From Metopolophium dirhodum (Eukaryota > Arthropoda > Insecta > Hemiptera > Aphididae): a DNA stretch of 64,000 nt. The stretch is from assembly GCF_019925205.1 (NCBI RefSeq), contig NC_083568.1:13638393-13702392 (forward strand). Direction: 5' to 3'. The translations under genes and the position numbers were made by a program. This document shows, piece after piece, positions 21,494 through 35,780 of the stretch. Below the pieces are notes generated by a model. It was not told the origin of the DNA. It did no database searches and saw only the letters and a program-made list of their open reading frames with translations. The stretch's first letter is position 1. Every line of letters begins with the position of its first letter.

Positions 21494-23162
21494 CAGCTTA
21501 TCTAGGACTTAGCGACTGATACGAGAGACGTGTCTGAATATGAAATTCAATTTGATTCTGGCACTCAACCACGACACTGCAAAGTCATCGCTTAATCTAT
21601 TTTATATCATCACAACAAATAATGTTATTATGATGATGTTAATGATGCCGTTTTTGCAGGATATTCGCAAAAAAATATTTAAAAAAATTCGCAATGTGAA
21701 AAAATACAAATACGTAAACAAAAAAAAGCTTTGAATAACTGATACAACAGATATCGTGTACACGGCGGCGGGGAGGTTCGTTGTACATTATATTTTATAT
21801 TAATAAAATATTATAATATTTATATTAAAATCAATACACTCTGATGGGCCTGATGATGTATTGTTGGAATGACGGTGTATAATGTATATAGATGATACGC
21901 GCTTGTGTACCTCGTTTTTTTCTTTTCGTGTCATTTATTTTTGTGCGTAGCTTATTATATTTCATATATATATTTATTGTGTTGGACTACTCGCGTGAAA
22001 AGTTAAGCGCACGACTACCTTTGCAGAATTACTTTTTCTTCTCTCTCTCGTCCCATACCCTGCTAAAGAAAACGTGTTAAATTTGTGATCCTGTTACGCA
22101 GTACGCACAGAAATCTGATACGTACCTATATATACAGGTATCGTTAGTCGTTACGCAGTTTTCTTTGGACGTAGTATGATATAATATACAATCGCCGAAT
22201 TTCCATGATCGAAAGACAAGTCATATATTGATAATATATAATATTATATACATTTTATACATCGAAATGGCATTGTATTGTGCGCCTACAAGTTATTTTT
22301 TTTTATTAAAACGTGCCGTCAAAAGCCATTGTTGAGAGAATTCCCGTGCCCCACGAGTAGATATTTTTTCATATAATAATGTCGAAAATGACACGCGTAA
22401 AGACGTCATAATATTATATTTATTTTTTAGAGAATCGTATTTACCATGAGAGTACAACAAAATGACAATAACACAACAAACCCTTGTACTTCTACTCTTT
22501 AGACTTGTTATTATAGTAGTCTTCCGTTGGATGCGTATGTTGTATGTGTGTGGGTGCGTGCGTGCAAAAGCGTGGTGAGGCATATTTTACTCTCATATTT
22601 TTAACAACCAGTGAACTGTCGTAAAAATAATTACTAAAATACTAGTCAATACTGAATTATGGCCACCCACCATCTCTTAAAAAACTCGGAAGCGACCCCC
22701 ATTCACCACGTCACTGGACTGTGTTTGTGTATGTTTTTATTTATCATTATACGAGGATATTATATTTATTTATTGAAAAAGTTCGGACAGACCCATATAC
22801 TTATATAAGAATATAATATATTTAGTTTAATAGTATAAATTATCGCAAATTAGTTGGTACACACGTGTTCAGTGACAGATAACGGTTTTCAGTGTTATTT
22901 GTAAAATGTACACACAAAGTTTGTGACGTCTACATCGTGATATGCATCATATACAGTTTATTACACAAAATATGCGTGCATGACAATGTTCTGCAAGTCC
23001 AATACATCTTATTATGTTATTGTAATACGTGTGAAATATATAGTACGGACTACCTAACGGGTAATTATGAACCGATGAGGGTAGTCAAAAACGAAACTCG
23101 TAATACCATCTGATGAGGATTTGCGCTGAAACCATATTTAAGTACCTATACCTTATACCGTA
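21494..23162. other. Gene-free AT-rich DNA
   Basis: An ATG-initiated 64-codon frame at 21540-21734 has a lysine-rich low-complexity tail and no recognisable domain. A possible eroded terminus (GTCACTGG preceded by a GACCCCC stretch) lies near 22696-22717. Nothing else is seen. Confidence 0.5.
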
Positions 23163-23367
23163 TGTCCTCGGGAAAAAAGTACACTGTATAATTTAATTAC
23201 CCATATTACTCAGTACTCTATACATATTTTTGAATTCTGTTTTCGGGACATAAAACTAGACTATTAGATCATCAATCTCCCGCAGACAGAATTCTAAAAT
23301 ATGTATAGGATACTGAGTAATGTAGGTACTTAACTGAATTATAGAGTGTGACCTATTTTCGCAGACA
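23163..23367. repeat. ~205-bp imperfect palindrome
   Basis: Core arms at 23205-23248 and 23278-23321 match at 39 of 44 positions around a 29-bp spacer. Similarity continues outward with small gaps (ACACTGTATAATT against ACACTCTATAATT; TGTCCTCGGGAAAA against TGTCTGCGAAAAT), giving arms of about 85 bp. It could be a foldback element or a source of hairpin RNA. There are no CAG-type ends and no clear target duplication. Confidence 0.75.
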
Positions 23368-24479
23368 CACTTTATGCAATTTACAATTTAACAATTGATA
23401 AGTATTTGAAATTTTGTGGACGTTGTTTCAATTCATATAGGTATAGAAACATAAAAAAAAAGACCACGAGACCACGACCATTTAAAATAGCATTATTTAT
23501 CATATTGTGGCATGAATTTAATTTTTATACGAGATTTGCGTTCTATATTATATATTATATAATATAATATACTTTACATCTGGCACACATAGTGCGATCT
23601 CCCTAAAAATAAAACATCGACTACGATCACTGCGTTCAGATGCACTTAAATATTAAATATATATAATATGTAAGCTGATATAAAACATATTATATTATAT
23701 CAAATTTGTAATTCTATGGTACTTTTGGCTTTTTCACTAACGTCTAATCGTGTAGGTACCTAATTGAAAAACAGTCAAAATCGTAATATACCGAATATCG
23801 GAGGATGTAGTGTATCTACTTATCGAATAATATCGATAAATAAACTTTTAAATGTTGATCAAACCGATTAAGTATAAAATTACGCGAGTATACGAGAATA
23901 TAATATTATTTTGCGATTTGAATGAGTATTTGTGATAGGGCCAAGAATTAATTAACTGTATTAAACCGTGACACGGAGCGACGCTATTTATTCCGTCCGG
24001 TAGCCAATACTCAATTAAAAATTATCAAATATCATCGATGGAATATATTAATATAATTTAGCAAAGAACAAATACGAATAGCAAACATTTCTGTGCCACT
24101 GGGAAAACGCGCTTATAAATCACGTGTTGTCAATTATATATTTTCATCAATTGCAAATATTAATACTAAAGACGATTTTTTACTGAAAATAATATTATTT
24201 TGTGAGATAAATCCTGTTTTATTTCTTTTACCAAGTCGTCGTCATCAATCATTAAATAGTACATCGGATTACCATCGGCAGTCCGTAGATCGCTTCTGTA
24301 TAATGTTTTCTACAGTTTTATAAAACTAACAAAATATAAATGTAATTAAAATTTTATCCCACCCAAATATAAGGCTCAATAAACTGCAATTATATAGAAA
24401 GCATAAACGACTATAATATATACATGGAAATAATACTGTTATAAATTATAATATTCAATACCGCGAGAGAAATCCAAAA
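23368..24479. other. Gene-free AT-rich DNA
   Basis: No recognisable genes or repeats beyond TATAATATTATA strings around 23545-23575. A 76-codon frame at 24093-24323 starts at GTG and has no recognisable domain. Confidence 0.5.
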
Positions 24480-24729
24480 ATTCGTACAATTTTTTCGAAA
24501 TTCGAACGTGAGTTTTTGAGTAACTTTGTGTACCTAAACTAAGAATAATTGGTTCATGATAATATAAATTTGAAAAATATGGGTTATTATAGTTATATAA
24601 AATATATACAATATTATGCTTAGAAGTATTAAAATAAATCTATAACAATTTTACATTTATTTTTAAAATTGTTCGACTCTAATAAATAACGAATTAAATA
24701 TTCCAACTAAAAAATGGTATCACCCTGTA
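24480..24729. mobile_element. TA-CAGGG family relic, right end kept
   Basis: On the minus strand the right end reads TACAGGGTGATAC from 24729. The internal block GAGTTTTTGAGT...TTTGTGTACC...GGTTCATGATAAT at about 24510-24565 matches 2848-2910. The left terminus is lost. Confidence 0.5.
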
Positions 24730-25149
24730 TATTATAATCGTCATTCACCGGCTCACCGCATGTAGGTACAATATGTTAATAGCATATTTTCACCAAAGAC
24801 TGCGAGAAAAAAATCCGTCGATCATCAGCGATTGACATCGAAACAAGCCCTAACGATGTGCGTATATGATATATTGGCACTTATTCGATGCACCAATTAA
24901 TACATTATACTATTATAGTAATATATATATATGTAGTAAGTTCAATATACATATTACACGTACGCGTCATGTAGGTACGTTTAATATTTTGACTTAAGGT
25001 CTGACTTGTGGGTAGGCTTTCGACTTTCGACAGTTGTAGATACGTACACAGCGAGACGGGCGATTGAGTTTTTATGCGAATATCGCACAGTCTATTTAAA
25101 ATTATGTTTGAATTTTTTTCTTGTAAATTTTTTTTGTACACAAACAACG

Positions 25150-25240
25150 CTCGATCCGGTGGTGGCGGCCGGTGCGAAGTGAAGGATACACGTTATTAAA
25201 CGTCTCTCGCTGTTGGCTCAAAAACAAAATGCTGTTCCAG
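25150..25240 (+). other. Candidate 5' exon ending in consensus donor
   Basis: A CG-richer stretch ends with ATG CTG TTC CAG directly followed by GTAAGTGCC, a near-perfect donor. The ATG (25229) has A at -3. If it is the start codon, the first exon codes only for MLFQ. A strong acceptor on the same strand (CCATTATTTCAG) lies at 26284, but joining to it in phase 0 gives HLV then a stop, so either the partner exon is elsewhere or this is a non-coding RNA exon. No TATA box was identified with confidence upstream. Downstream exons were not found within the window. Confidence 0.3.
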
Positions 25241-27458
25241 GTAAGTGCCGCGGAGCATTCCAACCATATAATTTGTTTCTTTATTTATTTTCGTCGTACA
25301 CAGCAGCAATATAATAATAATCTACATTTTACTAAGCGCGTATAAAAACGTGTCCGCTGACTAAATATATTATAATAATAGTATTATAATAATTCATCGT
25401 AAACGAAAACACTCCATCACGGCTTATTATTATTATTGCAGTTATCGTTTGGTATATTATATGATTATTATCGGGGCGCGGAACTTCATATTAATATTGT
25501 TTGTGTATCTCTTAGGAAGCTGCATATAGTTCAAAATCTGATTCGATACAAGTTTGTTTCGTATTACCAACGTAGGCACGACTCAAATCCAAAAACCTAT
25601 GTTCCAATCTATAGATATATTAACACGTACATATTTTTATCATAAACCAACAAATATAAAAACATAAATTACTAAAGACATATACAATTGAAAAATAAAG
25701 AGCCATTACCCACACCACATGTGGTCATCTATATTTTGATCATACTACATAGATTTAATAATTATTTTTATTAAGTAGGTATAATCTATCTAAATTAAAA
25801 ATGTAACTATAATGAAAATATTTTGTTTAGAAAGTGGTAAAAAAAAAAATAATGTATAATATATTTATGCAACTCATCTTACTACAATTTTTGAATAATT
25901 ATAGTACATTTTTCGAAGTTAGCCCACATAATATAACTGCATGTAAAATTAAAAAAAAAATTGAATTTATAAGACTGCGTATTTAAGATTTTTTGCATAT
26001 GTTTACACATATTTGATTGTTTTTTAGTGCATGAAATTCTGGGCCCTGATTATTATTGTTATATTATGATCATGCATCCTCGCTGAACAGTCCTTAGCGC
26101 GAAGCACAGCTGTGGCAAAGTGTCATATTAATGTTCGATTGATATACATACAATAGTTATTATAACAATCCTTACCACCGACACAAAATACCATCATAAT
26201 ATTATTATGATATTATGCGCTTGTAGACGATTAATATATTGTTTTATTTTTAACGCGTGTTGCGATTTTTCTCCATTATTTCAGCACCTTGTTTAGCATT
26301 TACCGGCTTTGGAGTGGCGCCAGAATTTTGGGACAAAAAAATATCCGAGAGAAACGATTTTTTCGTTCATATTATTCCCGAGATGTTATGAGGACGCGAT
26401 AAATCAAGATCTGGCCGCAATGCGATACATTACATTCCACGCAAAATGTCTCCGGAATAATAACAACGCAATCAATTAGCTCGCGTTACTCCACTTTCAA
26501 AATGTGAAACAAAAACAGTTTTCATAGACCGTCTATATAATATTTTTATAAATATACGAATATATTATTATAATATTACAATCATAATACATACGACGCA
26601 CACGACCATGGAATAAACGAAGACGATAAGCATTAAGATATTATATTATATACCTATACTCGATAAATCAATTATATTGACGATAAGCAACAATAGTCCA
26701 CCAGTCACCTCAACTTTGAAGATTCCCATTTTTTTGAAGAAGATTATGTCAAAAGTTTGTGCTCACTTTCAAAAATATAAATTACAAACACAGCCCCCAC
26801 ATCTTCCTTAGTAAAACTAAAAAACACTTCTAAATCCACTCTGTACGCATTTGAGGATTGTGCCAATCGTGTGCGCAAACTGTGAATACCTTTATACAAC
26901 GCGGCACAACGTGGGTGGTTGTTCGGTCAATTCAAAACTTTCCAAGAAAATAATGCCTATATACAACATTGCTATTTTTTGCCATGTTTACGAATAATGT
27001 AATTCATCGCAATATAAGTATATAATATGATTCGAGACGCGTAGTAACGTCAAGATAAAATTCTGTCAGACCAAAGACCCACATTTGTAATTTTGTTATT
27101 TTTATTGTTTTTGTTATCATAACATATCGTGTACGTTTATTATGTATTATTGTGAAGCAGACTAATTCGTTTGTAGGTTTTTCACCTTAAACCGCCGAAA
27201 TTTAACTTTACAAACGGCACTTGCGCCGTCGTAAGCGTGACTTCGCTCGTTCTAATGTCAGTTTATATACTTGTGGAAGAGAGAGGGTCACTGCGGTAAC
27301 GTGCTAGGTACATAATACCGAATACGCATGAACCCTTTTAAGTCCTAACGACTAATTCTGGTATTTATATAGGTAACTACCCAGGTATATTAGCTGGTCC
27401 TATTGCACAAATACCGCTATTCCGTAGCTAGTATTTTCTTAACTGCCACTTAAGTTAT
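25241..27458. other. Gene-free DNA, possible intron
   Basis: If the exon at 25240 is real this begins its intron. A strong acceptor at 26284 is followed by a 34-codon open frame (26287-26391: LAFTGFGVAPEFW, KKISERNDFF) ending in TGA. A second open stretch, with no ATG at its start, spans 26822-26996. Neither is recognised. The rest is AT-rich. Confidence 0.35.
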
Positions 27459-27521
27459 AGGTATACTTGGAGAGTCTAGGTAATAGTATTTTATTATTAT
27501 CTAGACTCTCTAGGTATACTT
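27459..27521 (+). repeat. 30-bp wobble-paired hairpin
   Basis: Arms 27459-27488 and 27492-27521 pair along all 30 positions when written as + strand RNA: 25 Watson-Crick and 5 G-U pairs, with no true mismatch. The central part is GAGAGTCTAG. The nominal loop is 3 nt, so the top of the stem would open. TTATAGG-like sequence flanks both sides and may be a target duplication. It could be a hairpin RNA gene or a minimal palindromic transposon; only expression data can tell. Confidence 0.65.
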
Positions 27522-29515
27522 ATTATAGGCTAAAAGTCATGAAGTATGTCAAATTGTTAATTCGCGGTATTGTTACGTGACGGACCTAGTAAAATCGTTT
27601 CGAGAAAAATACAAGACAAAGTTATATAATTTGACGTAAAGATGGACGGTTTCATGAAATCTGATGTGAAGAACTGTTGGAACGGATTACATATTTGACG
27701 AGGTGACTGCTGCGGGTTTGCGAAGTAGTCGTACGTGTATAAGTACGCTGTCCGTTTACCGCAGCAATTTTTTACAGGCGTTATTAATAATTACGTGAAC
27801 ACCTTTAGATTATTATTATAAGTAGTGGAGAAAAAAAAACAAACGCCGTGTGTGATAAAAACGTCATCGACTGCAACGATGACCGTTTCATATATGGAGA
27901 CGTGTGTGATCGAAATCGAGGAAAAAAATCTCTAATAATTGCAGTTCTACATGGGTGTGATAAATATTACGCGGGTAATACGAGTAAGTAAATCCTAAAT
28001 TTACCGATCGTATATAATAATATATATGATAGGTACCTACTTATATGTGATGCGTTACACGAGGCTGCAAAGGATTACGCGACTATTTATCATAACGATT
28101 ACTGCGAAGTTTCCAGTTGCGGGTGTCCAACAATCGCGGTATTTGCGAACGTGGATATTATAAATTATAATAATATATAAATTATTAATTTTTTTCATAC
28201 GATTTTAATATTGTAAATTATATTATAAACCAGTTCGTGAGTGATTGCATCTCGATATATTATTATAAGTACGTTAGCGCATGTAGGTACACCGTACACG
28301 CGTTATAACCATCTGCATATATATACAGGTGATTATTTTATCGAAGAACACTAGTTATTACAAAAATTATTATTAATATTTTTGAACTTCATTTTTTTAT
28401 CGTTATTATTTATAAGTCCTTATCTTTTTTTAATTGACAAAATACATTTTTAATTCGTTATAGGTATACAAAGGCAGAATATTTTTATAGACAAGAAGCT
28501 ACTGACGGTTTTACCTCTGCACCCATTTCAGCTTCCTTCAAATTTGTATAGTTAATATAATCGGGCCTGCTGAATACGATAGACAAATGGGCTGCTTCGT
28601 AGACCTGCTTGTAGGGTGTGTCTCAAAAATCAACTGACTTTAGCGCTAAACCATTAGCTCCTAGACTATAAGAGTACTTTGAAAAACACAAATTGGATTT
28701 TGGATGGAGGTACCTTTTTTATGTGTTAAATATCATACAGGCCACTAATAAATAATACTCCGAAATTTGATTTTTGAAATATTATTTCAAATAACATTCT
28801 GTTTCGGAATACCGATGAAATTAAAAATGAAATGTTGTTGTTAAAAAAAGTGATATCCTTAAAAATTGAAATCGATAAAATATAATTTTTTTTAGCTATG
28901 TTGTTTTGTAACGACTTGATGATAGGTATGAAGAAAACATATTTACAAAAACGTAATATATTGTTTATATTTCGAAATAATGAGTGTTCAACGTATCGCC
29001 TGGTATAATAATATATACCTATCAACTATATCGAAAATTCGAAACTATTATATTGTTTACGCCGCGCGACGACACGATGACGACAATGACAACAAAAATA
29101 ATATTTTAAATAACGAAATAAGCACGTGCGTTATTTTGGGCGAATATTATAATACTATAGAAATGCGACGAGTGTGCAGTGTCCCTTGAAAACAATGTCA
29201 CGAGAATCGCTACAATAAGACTTCGGACCACCATCGGACGACAGTCGCAACATTATTTTTATCGGTCACGTGATCGCGGTGTCCGCTGCGACCTCGCAAG
29301 CGCATTCCCTAGCGCCGCGGAATAGGTAGACGTGAAAATCAAAAAATCAAAATAATATATTATCAAAAAAGCGCCGGTCCAATTCAAACGCAATTATATG
29401 ATAATAATAACAACAATCACAGCGCTGTCGTTCGTATATCGAACACTATTCGAATCATTAAATAATTTTTTATTATAATATTATCGCGTTTTTCCATCTC
29501 CGCCGTCGATTATTA

Positions 29516-29550
<35 letters not shown>

Positions 29551-32500
29551 GTTATAATTATGATTTTATACGCGCTCGCGATAATGATGACGTTCGATTC
29601 GCGCACGGTGATATATCCTTTTCGACGTCCGGTCGACGCGTTTTTAAATGACCGTGAGACGATGACAATATGTACACATAATAAATAATATAATCGTTAT
29701 ATTGACGCCGCCGTATACACAATAAAACGTCCTATCGCCGTCTGTCGGTAATTTTGTTAATAATATTATTTTTTTTTAATCCACTTCAAAAGGTTTGTGT
29801 CAATTTAGATGATAATCCGCACCGTACGCGTGACCTAATAATAATAATTAATATATGTATAATATTATTATACTATATTGTCGTTGAATCATCGACACGG
29901 GCTCTGAATACTGCGGCACAGTATTAAACGATAAAATATACATACAAATATTATGTATATGATATAGGTACGATAATATATTATATTCCTACGCCTAAGC
30001 ACAGGACGGACGCGTGCGACAATACAGCGGGCCAACTTATCAGGACCGGTGCCAGATTTGTCGAAAATATAACGGGTTGATAAATTTATAAAAGTCCAAA
30101 AAAAAAATTAAGCCCAGTTTCGTTGCGCCACCGGCGACGCGACGGCGGCTGAAGTCGAAAATACTTCAACGTGCACAATTTTCACATATTAAAATAATAA
30201 TACCTATATATATGGATATATCCTCCACAAAGAATGAACTAATAAATTTGAATATTTATAAATTGTTATTGGTAGAGATGTTATAAAAACGAATATAGTT
30301 TTGAACTATTTTTTTTTTTTTAATAAGATACAATAGAGTATTTACAGTCTGTAACATTTATATACATTATAATAAGTAAATTTCATAGCTAATATAAGGT
30401 ACATAACATGAAATGGGATGAAAACCACATCAGATACTCTCACCGGTTTTGGACTTTCGTTTTGAAGAGAGACAGACAATACAGGGATTTTGAGGTTAAG
30501 AAAATAACCATATTCTTGAAAATCTTAAAAGTTAAACATTTACTACTAAATATGTATAGTAACAGTAGCGTATATAGTCTGTACGAAAAAATTTGATTTT
30601 AACGGATCAAAAATTCATATTAAATATAATTATATTATGATATATACATTTCTGGGTTCCTTGGTGCTCTCAGATTTTCGAGGTTCCTTGTGGTGATTGA
30701 AAATTTTATATTAAACATAATTTTAACCCGAAAAAATCCAAACAGTGTTTGAACATTTTTAATATCATCAGCTTATATAGTCTTTACGAAAAATACTAGA
30801 AAATGTTTGATTTCAAGTACTGATACGTATATTGATGTCCTATTATCCTGTGCCATTATTTAATTATCAATGGGGATCCTAGTTAAGTTTCTAGGAATAA
30901 AAAATAATCACCCCTTTAAAAATTTGGGGAAACGTCGCGGATGTTTTGTGTTGAGATATCTCAATATACACCGATTGCTTTTATATTACTATACCACTTA
31001 CTTTTGTGAGTCCAAACAGCAGACGAAACTAGTGACTATAGAAAGTAGAGGGTGGCACTTAGCAAGTATATTTAAGAATTGATGAGACTCGTGAGAATAT
31101 AAAAAATATATAAAGGTACGTTTACATCGAGAATATAATATGAATTAAAGAGCGTCTATACGCTTTACGCAGCACTGCCGGCTGATCTATGAAAGGAGTC
31201 GGTGCGGAGGACTAAAGTGGAGGGGGATATACTCTGTCGTCCTTTTTATGAAAACGGCTTAATCTTAAATTAATTTATTCTTATTTTGGTGGAAGACATA
31301 AGCGCCAAAACGAGATAGCAAAAAAGTAAATCGTATCGTTAAAAAGCGCAAATATCGCAGATATCTGTGGGCGCTTCATTCCAGATATTAAATTTATAAC
31401 TATTATCGTTAAAAACGCCAAATGTATATAATCTTAATCTACGAATTTATTATCTGATTACGATAGAGCGTCAAAGTTTTTGTGTTAAAACATTATATTG
31501 TTATTTGTTAGTACTTGATATAGACATTCGCGTAAGCTAAGCAATAGGCATTTTACGAAAACAATAACAAATAAGGCAGTTTTATGCATTTTGCTTAATG
31601 ATCAAAAATATAGATTTTTACAACCATATAATATAATTATCTTTTATAGATAATTGACGATTTAAAAATGATTAAGATATTAATTTTGGTACCAATGATA
31701 GTTCTTTTTTATATATATAGCGCACGTATGCCATATATGAGGGATTATTTTATTTTGGTGCCAATAATATGTGTTACTCTGTATATTTTGTGCTCATATG
31801 ATATAGTCTCTTTTTAAATATAGGCCAACTACTTTTTTATTGTAAGATCTTCCCCAAAAATGTTGGATATTATTTTCAGTGCAACAGCTCTGACTGTCTG
31901 CTAATAACATTATCGAACTAAAAGAATGCCACATCGCCCGCTTGTGTTGTCTTCGTCTTATAAACCTTTAGGCTATAACATATAAAATATGTGCATAGCA
32001 AAACTTAAAAGTAAAAACATTATCAGTGTTTTATCGTGGATTTTTTTACGATATTTAAATTTTTAGAGTTATTAGAGTTATTCGAATTTTTAAATAATTG
32101 TAATATTGTACATAGGTACAACATAGGTCATCATAACTTGCTTCATATTTTGAAATCGTAAAAATTTCACCAGAAAACACATATCTTACCTACTTTTGAG
32201 TTTGATAAGGGTCGATTTACTCAATTATTAAAATGTCACTACATAATTATTAAATTATCATTATACATAAAATTAGTAGTTAATTTCTTAAAGTTTTCTA
32301 AGTTAAATAATCACTGATTATCCGTTAGAAAATGTTTATATTTTGATAAACAACGTTTAACATGAGTTTAAGTTAATAGTTATCAGAAAAATGAATATAA
32401 TATTCATATGTTGAATTTTATATTAACTAGTACCTAACTTTAGATATTTGAAAAACACGATAAAATCATAAAGTAGAAACTGATAAAATTGATCTATATA

Positions 32501-33000
32501 TTACATTTTAATTTCCTTATTTTTAAATTATACAATAATAAATTATCACATTATATGCTCTTAATTCTTTTTTTTTTAGTTTCTGAAAATTTACAATCTG
32601 TATTTCATAACACAATAAGTAAAAAAGATGACAGACATAACACTATATACATAATAAAAACAACACATGAAGCGGAAGATGAGAAAACTTAAACATATAC
32701 ATGATTAGTAGAATACGAAAATACAAAACAAAACGATAATACAAAACAAAAAAAACACTTAAAAATCACAAATAGAGTCGTAGAGTCTAAAAATTGATTT
32801 ACAGCTTGCTTAGTAATAAATCTAATATCCCACAAAATACATGTGACAACATCCTAGTCCAATAGTTATTATTTTTATAAAGTTCCAATTTTTATTTGTT
32901 TTATCTGTTTACAGGTTATTTCCATTATATCTAATAAATAGTAATATGCCTGCAGGTTGCGTGAACAATCACTAAACATTTAATAAATAGTGAGCTAATG
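27522..33000. other. Gene-free AT-rich DNA
   Basis: A possible transposon end (TAGGGTGTGTCTCAAAAATC) lies at 28612. CG-richer DNA with CACGTG occurs at about 29215-29330, and an ATT microsatellite at 29510-29556. TATATAGTCTGTACGAAAAA at about 30571 recurs as TATATAGTCTTTACGAAAAA at about 30775. TTTTGGTACCAATGAT (31685) recurs as TTTTGGTGCCAATAAT (31754). No gene is recognised. Confidence 0.5.
29510..29556. repeat. (ATT)n microsatellite
   Basis: About fifteen ATT units with two G-for-A interruptions near the ends. Confidence 0.85.
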
Positions 33001-33042
33001 GTCCCCACAGGTCCCTTAAGCATCGTGATTTAGTGGCCCACG

Positions 33043-33079
33043 ATTGGTCAATCAAATTTTATTGGCCTATTAGCATTGG
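33043..33079. promoter_or_regulatory. Cluster of three ATTGG (inverted CCAAT) boxes
   Basis: ATTGG occurs at 33043, 33061 and 33075, followed by TATATATTA. CCAAT boxes bind NF-Y and often cluster at promoters. No transcript start or exon is evident downstream. A similar trio lies at about 49674-49725. Confidence 0.2.
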
Positions 33080-35780
33080 TATATATTATTATAAAAATAT
33101 TTTGTTATTATTTATTTTGTCGAAAGTCAATAGTCATGCGCGGTACATCACTATTATGTTATACGATCGAGATCAACCAGCTATATATAGTAATATCCAC
33201 TGATCTCTTTGCGACCGGTACTATTATTATATAGTTGAAACCCATCAGGCTGAGGCGAAATACCTATGTTACGCGGAAGTAGGTTTGAAAAAAAAAACAG
33301 TTTAAAACACAATTTACACAGCGCAATGAGAGTGCATTCCATTTCGATTGCGTCGATTTACCAGTGAACTTTATATTCGTTCGTTTCCGAGTAATTTATC
33401 GTGGCGTATTTATACACGCGTTTTTACCATTTTTTTTTTCGGTTGAATTTTGTATTAAGGTTTGACGACCGTGTGCGATATTTACTGGCCGAGCTTTCAT
33501 TATATAAAACAAACGGAGGAACACTTTCCGATTACGTTATATTTATAAATAAACTCGTATTAAAAAAAAAATCATTCGTGACACGGGTGGGACGTGGGTC
33601 ATATGAAATCACTCTTAAGCCACATTTAGATTTACGGAACATTGTCACAGACGCTGCCGCCGTACGCACCGGATGTATAATAACTAAAAAAAAAATATTT
33701 GTAATACCTCTACTCTATATCGATGTATTAACATTATTATAATTAAATAATATAATCTGTTTAATGTATTAGGCTATTCATGTAATAAAAAAGTCAACAT
33801 AAGATGTAAATATTTATGTAGCTATTTTTTGCCAAAATACATGAAATGTTTAACAAAAAGGTTCTATTCATTTTTTAAATTTGAAAACTGTTGAACGCAC
33901 TAGAACAAGGGTCTCAACTAGTCACTAGAGTAATAGATTTTCATATATGATATCAGCAAAAATCGTTTACCAATTTTATCTTATTTATTACGACCGTCTC
34001 TATAACGATTTTCGATAGATCGAACTATTCCCGCAGAATAATGGTTTTTGTCAATATGTCTGTGAACATCATAAAAATACGAAATATGTAACAAAATATG
34101 ATGTAGGTACATACTCGTAAATTATTTAATAAAATGCATTTTCTTCGAAATTTCCAAAGATATGTAATAATGGATACGTTTATTTTTTTTTATTTAGGCT
34201 GCAGTAGCTATGAGACGTGCTCAATTTTTATCAGAATCAAAAAATCCACATTCAATAAAATCCGCGCCCTAATAATCATATAATGTATGTAACAAAAATA
34301 AATATACTAACGATGATGATGTAATCACCGAAAATGTCCTTACGAATTTTTACAAACAGATGACGTATTGACGTCTATTATTATTTTAATTGCGTGTACT
34401 CCGCATAGTACTATTATATTACTCCAATAGTCCAATATCACTATGCAAATATAATATCATTGCGATTCGCAAGCGCGAAATTATACGATAACGCCCATTT
34501 TTTACAACCGAAATCACCATAGATGCGCAAGCAATATTAATAAGTCTATAAATATATAAGAGATTGTTCACTCTCAAATATTTCCTTCGGAGCTTCAGCA
34601 GTCCAACATGATTCGCACGCCGATAATGTTTAATTCCGATTTCGCACGCAGGTTTGTCCTCATATCGTTTTTTTTTCATTCTTATACTTGTACCGAGTGA
34701 TTCGTTTGAAACGACCCGACGTGCTTAAAAAGTAGTTAATTACGAGCGCCATTGACGCGTTTTTCTGGTGCTTGGGTACCTATATATTATATAATAATAT
34801 TTGTGCGCGCATTATTCACACGCGCAACACCGCGCCCGCCGTAATTGTGCGATATTATTATTATAATAATATAACATAATATAATATTGCGTTTGACTAA
34901 TCAAGAGCTGCTTGTCGGAAGGCTTATTTAGAATATTATATATAATATTATTATTGCGTGCGTAGGTAGGTGGGTACGGCCGTCCGATGACGACAACGAC
35001 CAGTTTTGAACCCGAAGACTATATTAATTCTACTTACTCTCGATCCGCAACATGGTTTATATATAAATAGATAGGACCACCGCGGAAGTGTTATGAGAAA
35101 CAATTTTAAAAAGTATTTATGCACATTTTTAGTACAATTTTTCTTTATAAATTCGTTTATTATAACAATAATAATATAATAATTAAAACATTGTTAGTTC
35201 AAAATTAGTATCAGTTACATTTGCAGCGGTATATTGTGTAAAGATATGTGATTTGGGCGGTGATCGTTTAATTTAACCACAAACATTTAGAACAAATATT
35301 TTTGAGACTCAGTCAGAAATAAGTATTTAATACAGTAAAATAATACCTACTCAAAATGTACTCAAACACTTGTTGATATAAATAGTATTTATAATGCTTT
35401 AAAAACCAGAAAAAGTATCGGAACTCCAATACTCGAATACTTAACAATACACTGCACCGTGGTCGCGGTGGTCGTATATTTACTATATATACCACCATTG
35501 GTGTGGTTTGTACTCGTAAAAATAATTTGAAGTAAAAATAAGGAAACGTCGAACCCCACCCGACTGACATTATTCTTTTCGACCGCTATATCGTTGGTTT
35601 ATACGATTATTATTATTATTATATGCGCAGGTATAGCAACATGCGTATATATATACATATATATGGACGCGTTACACGACGGAAATCCGGTGGTCGGGCT
35701 AGAGAGGGCCGTGTTTAGTATATGAAAGAAAACAGTTTTGTCGACGACCGCATACATATAACAAACTGCCGTACGAAGAA

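Noticed and set aside
30536..30820. Possible ~205-bp tandem duplication
   Set aside because: Only a ~20-bp block and the following TTTGATTT recur; the rest does not align convincingly.
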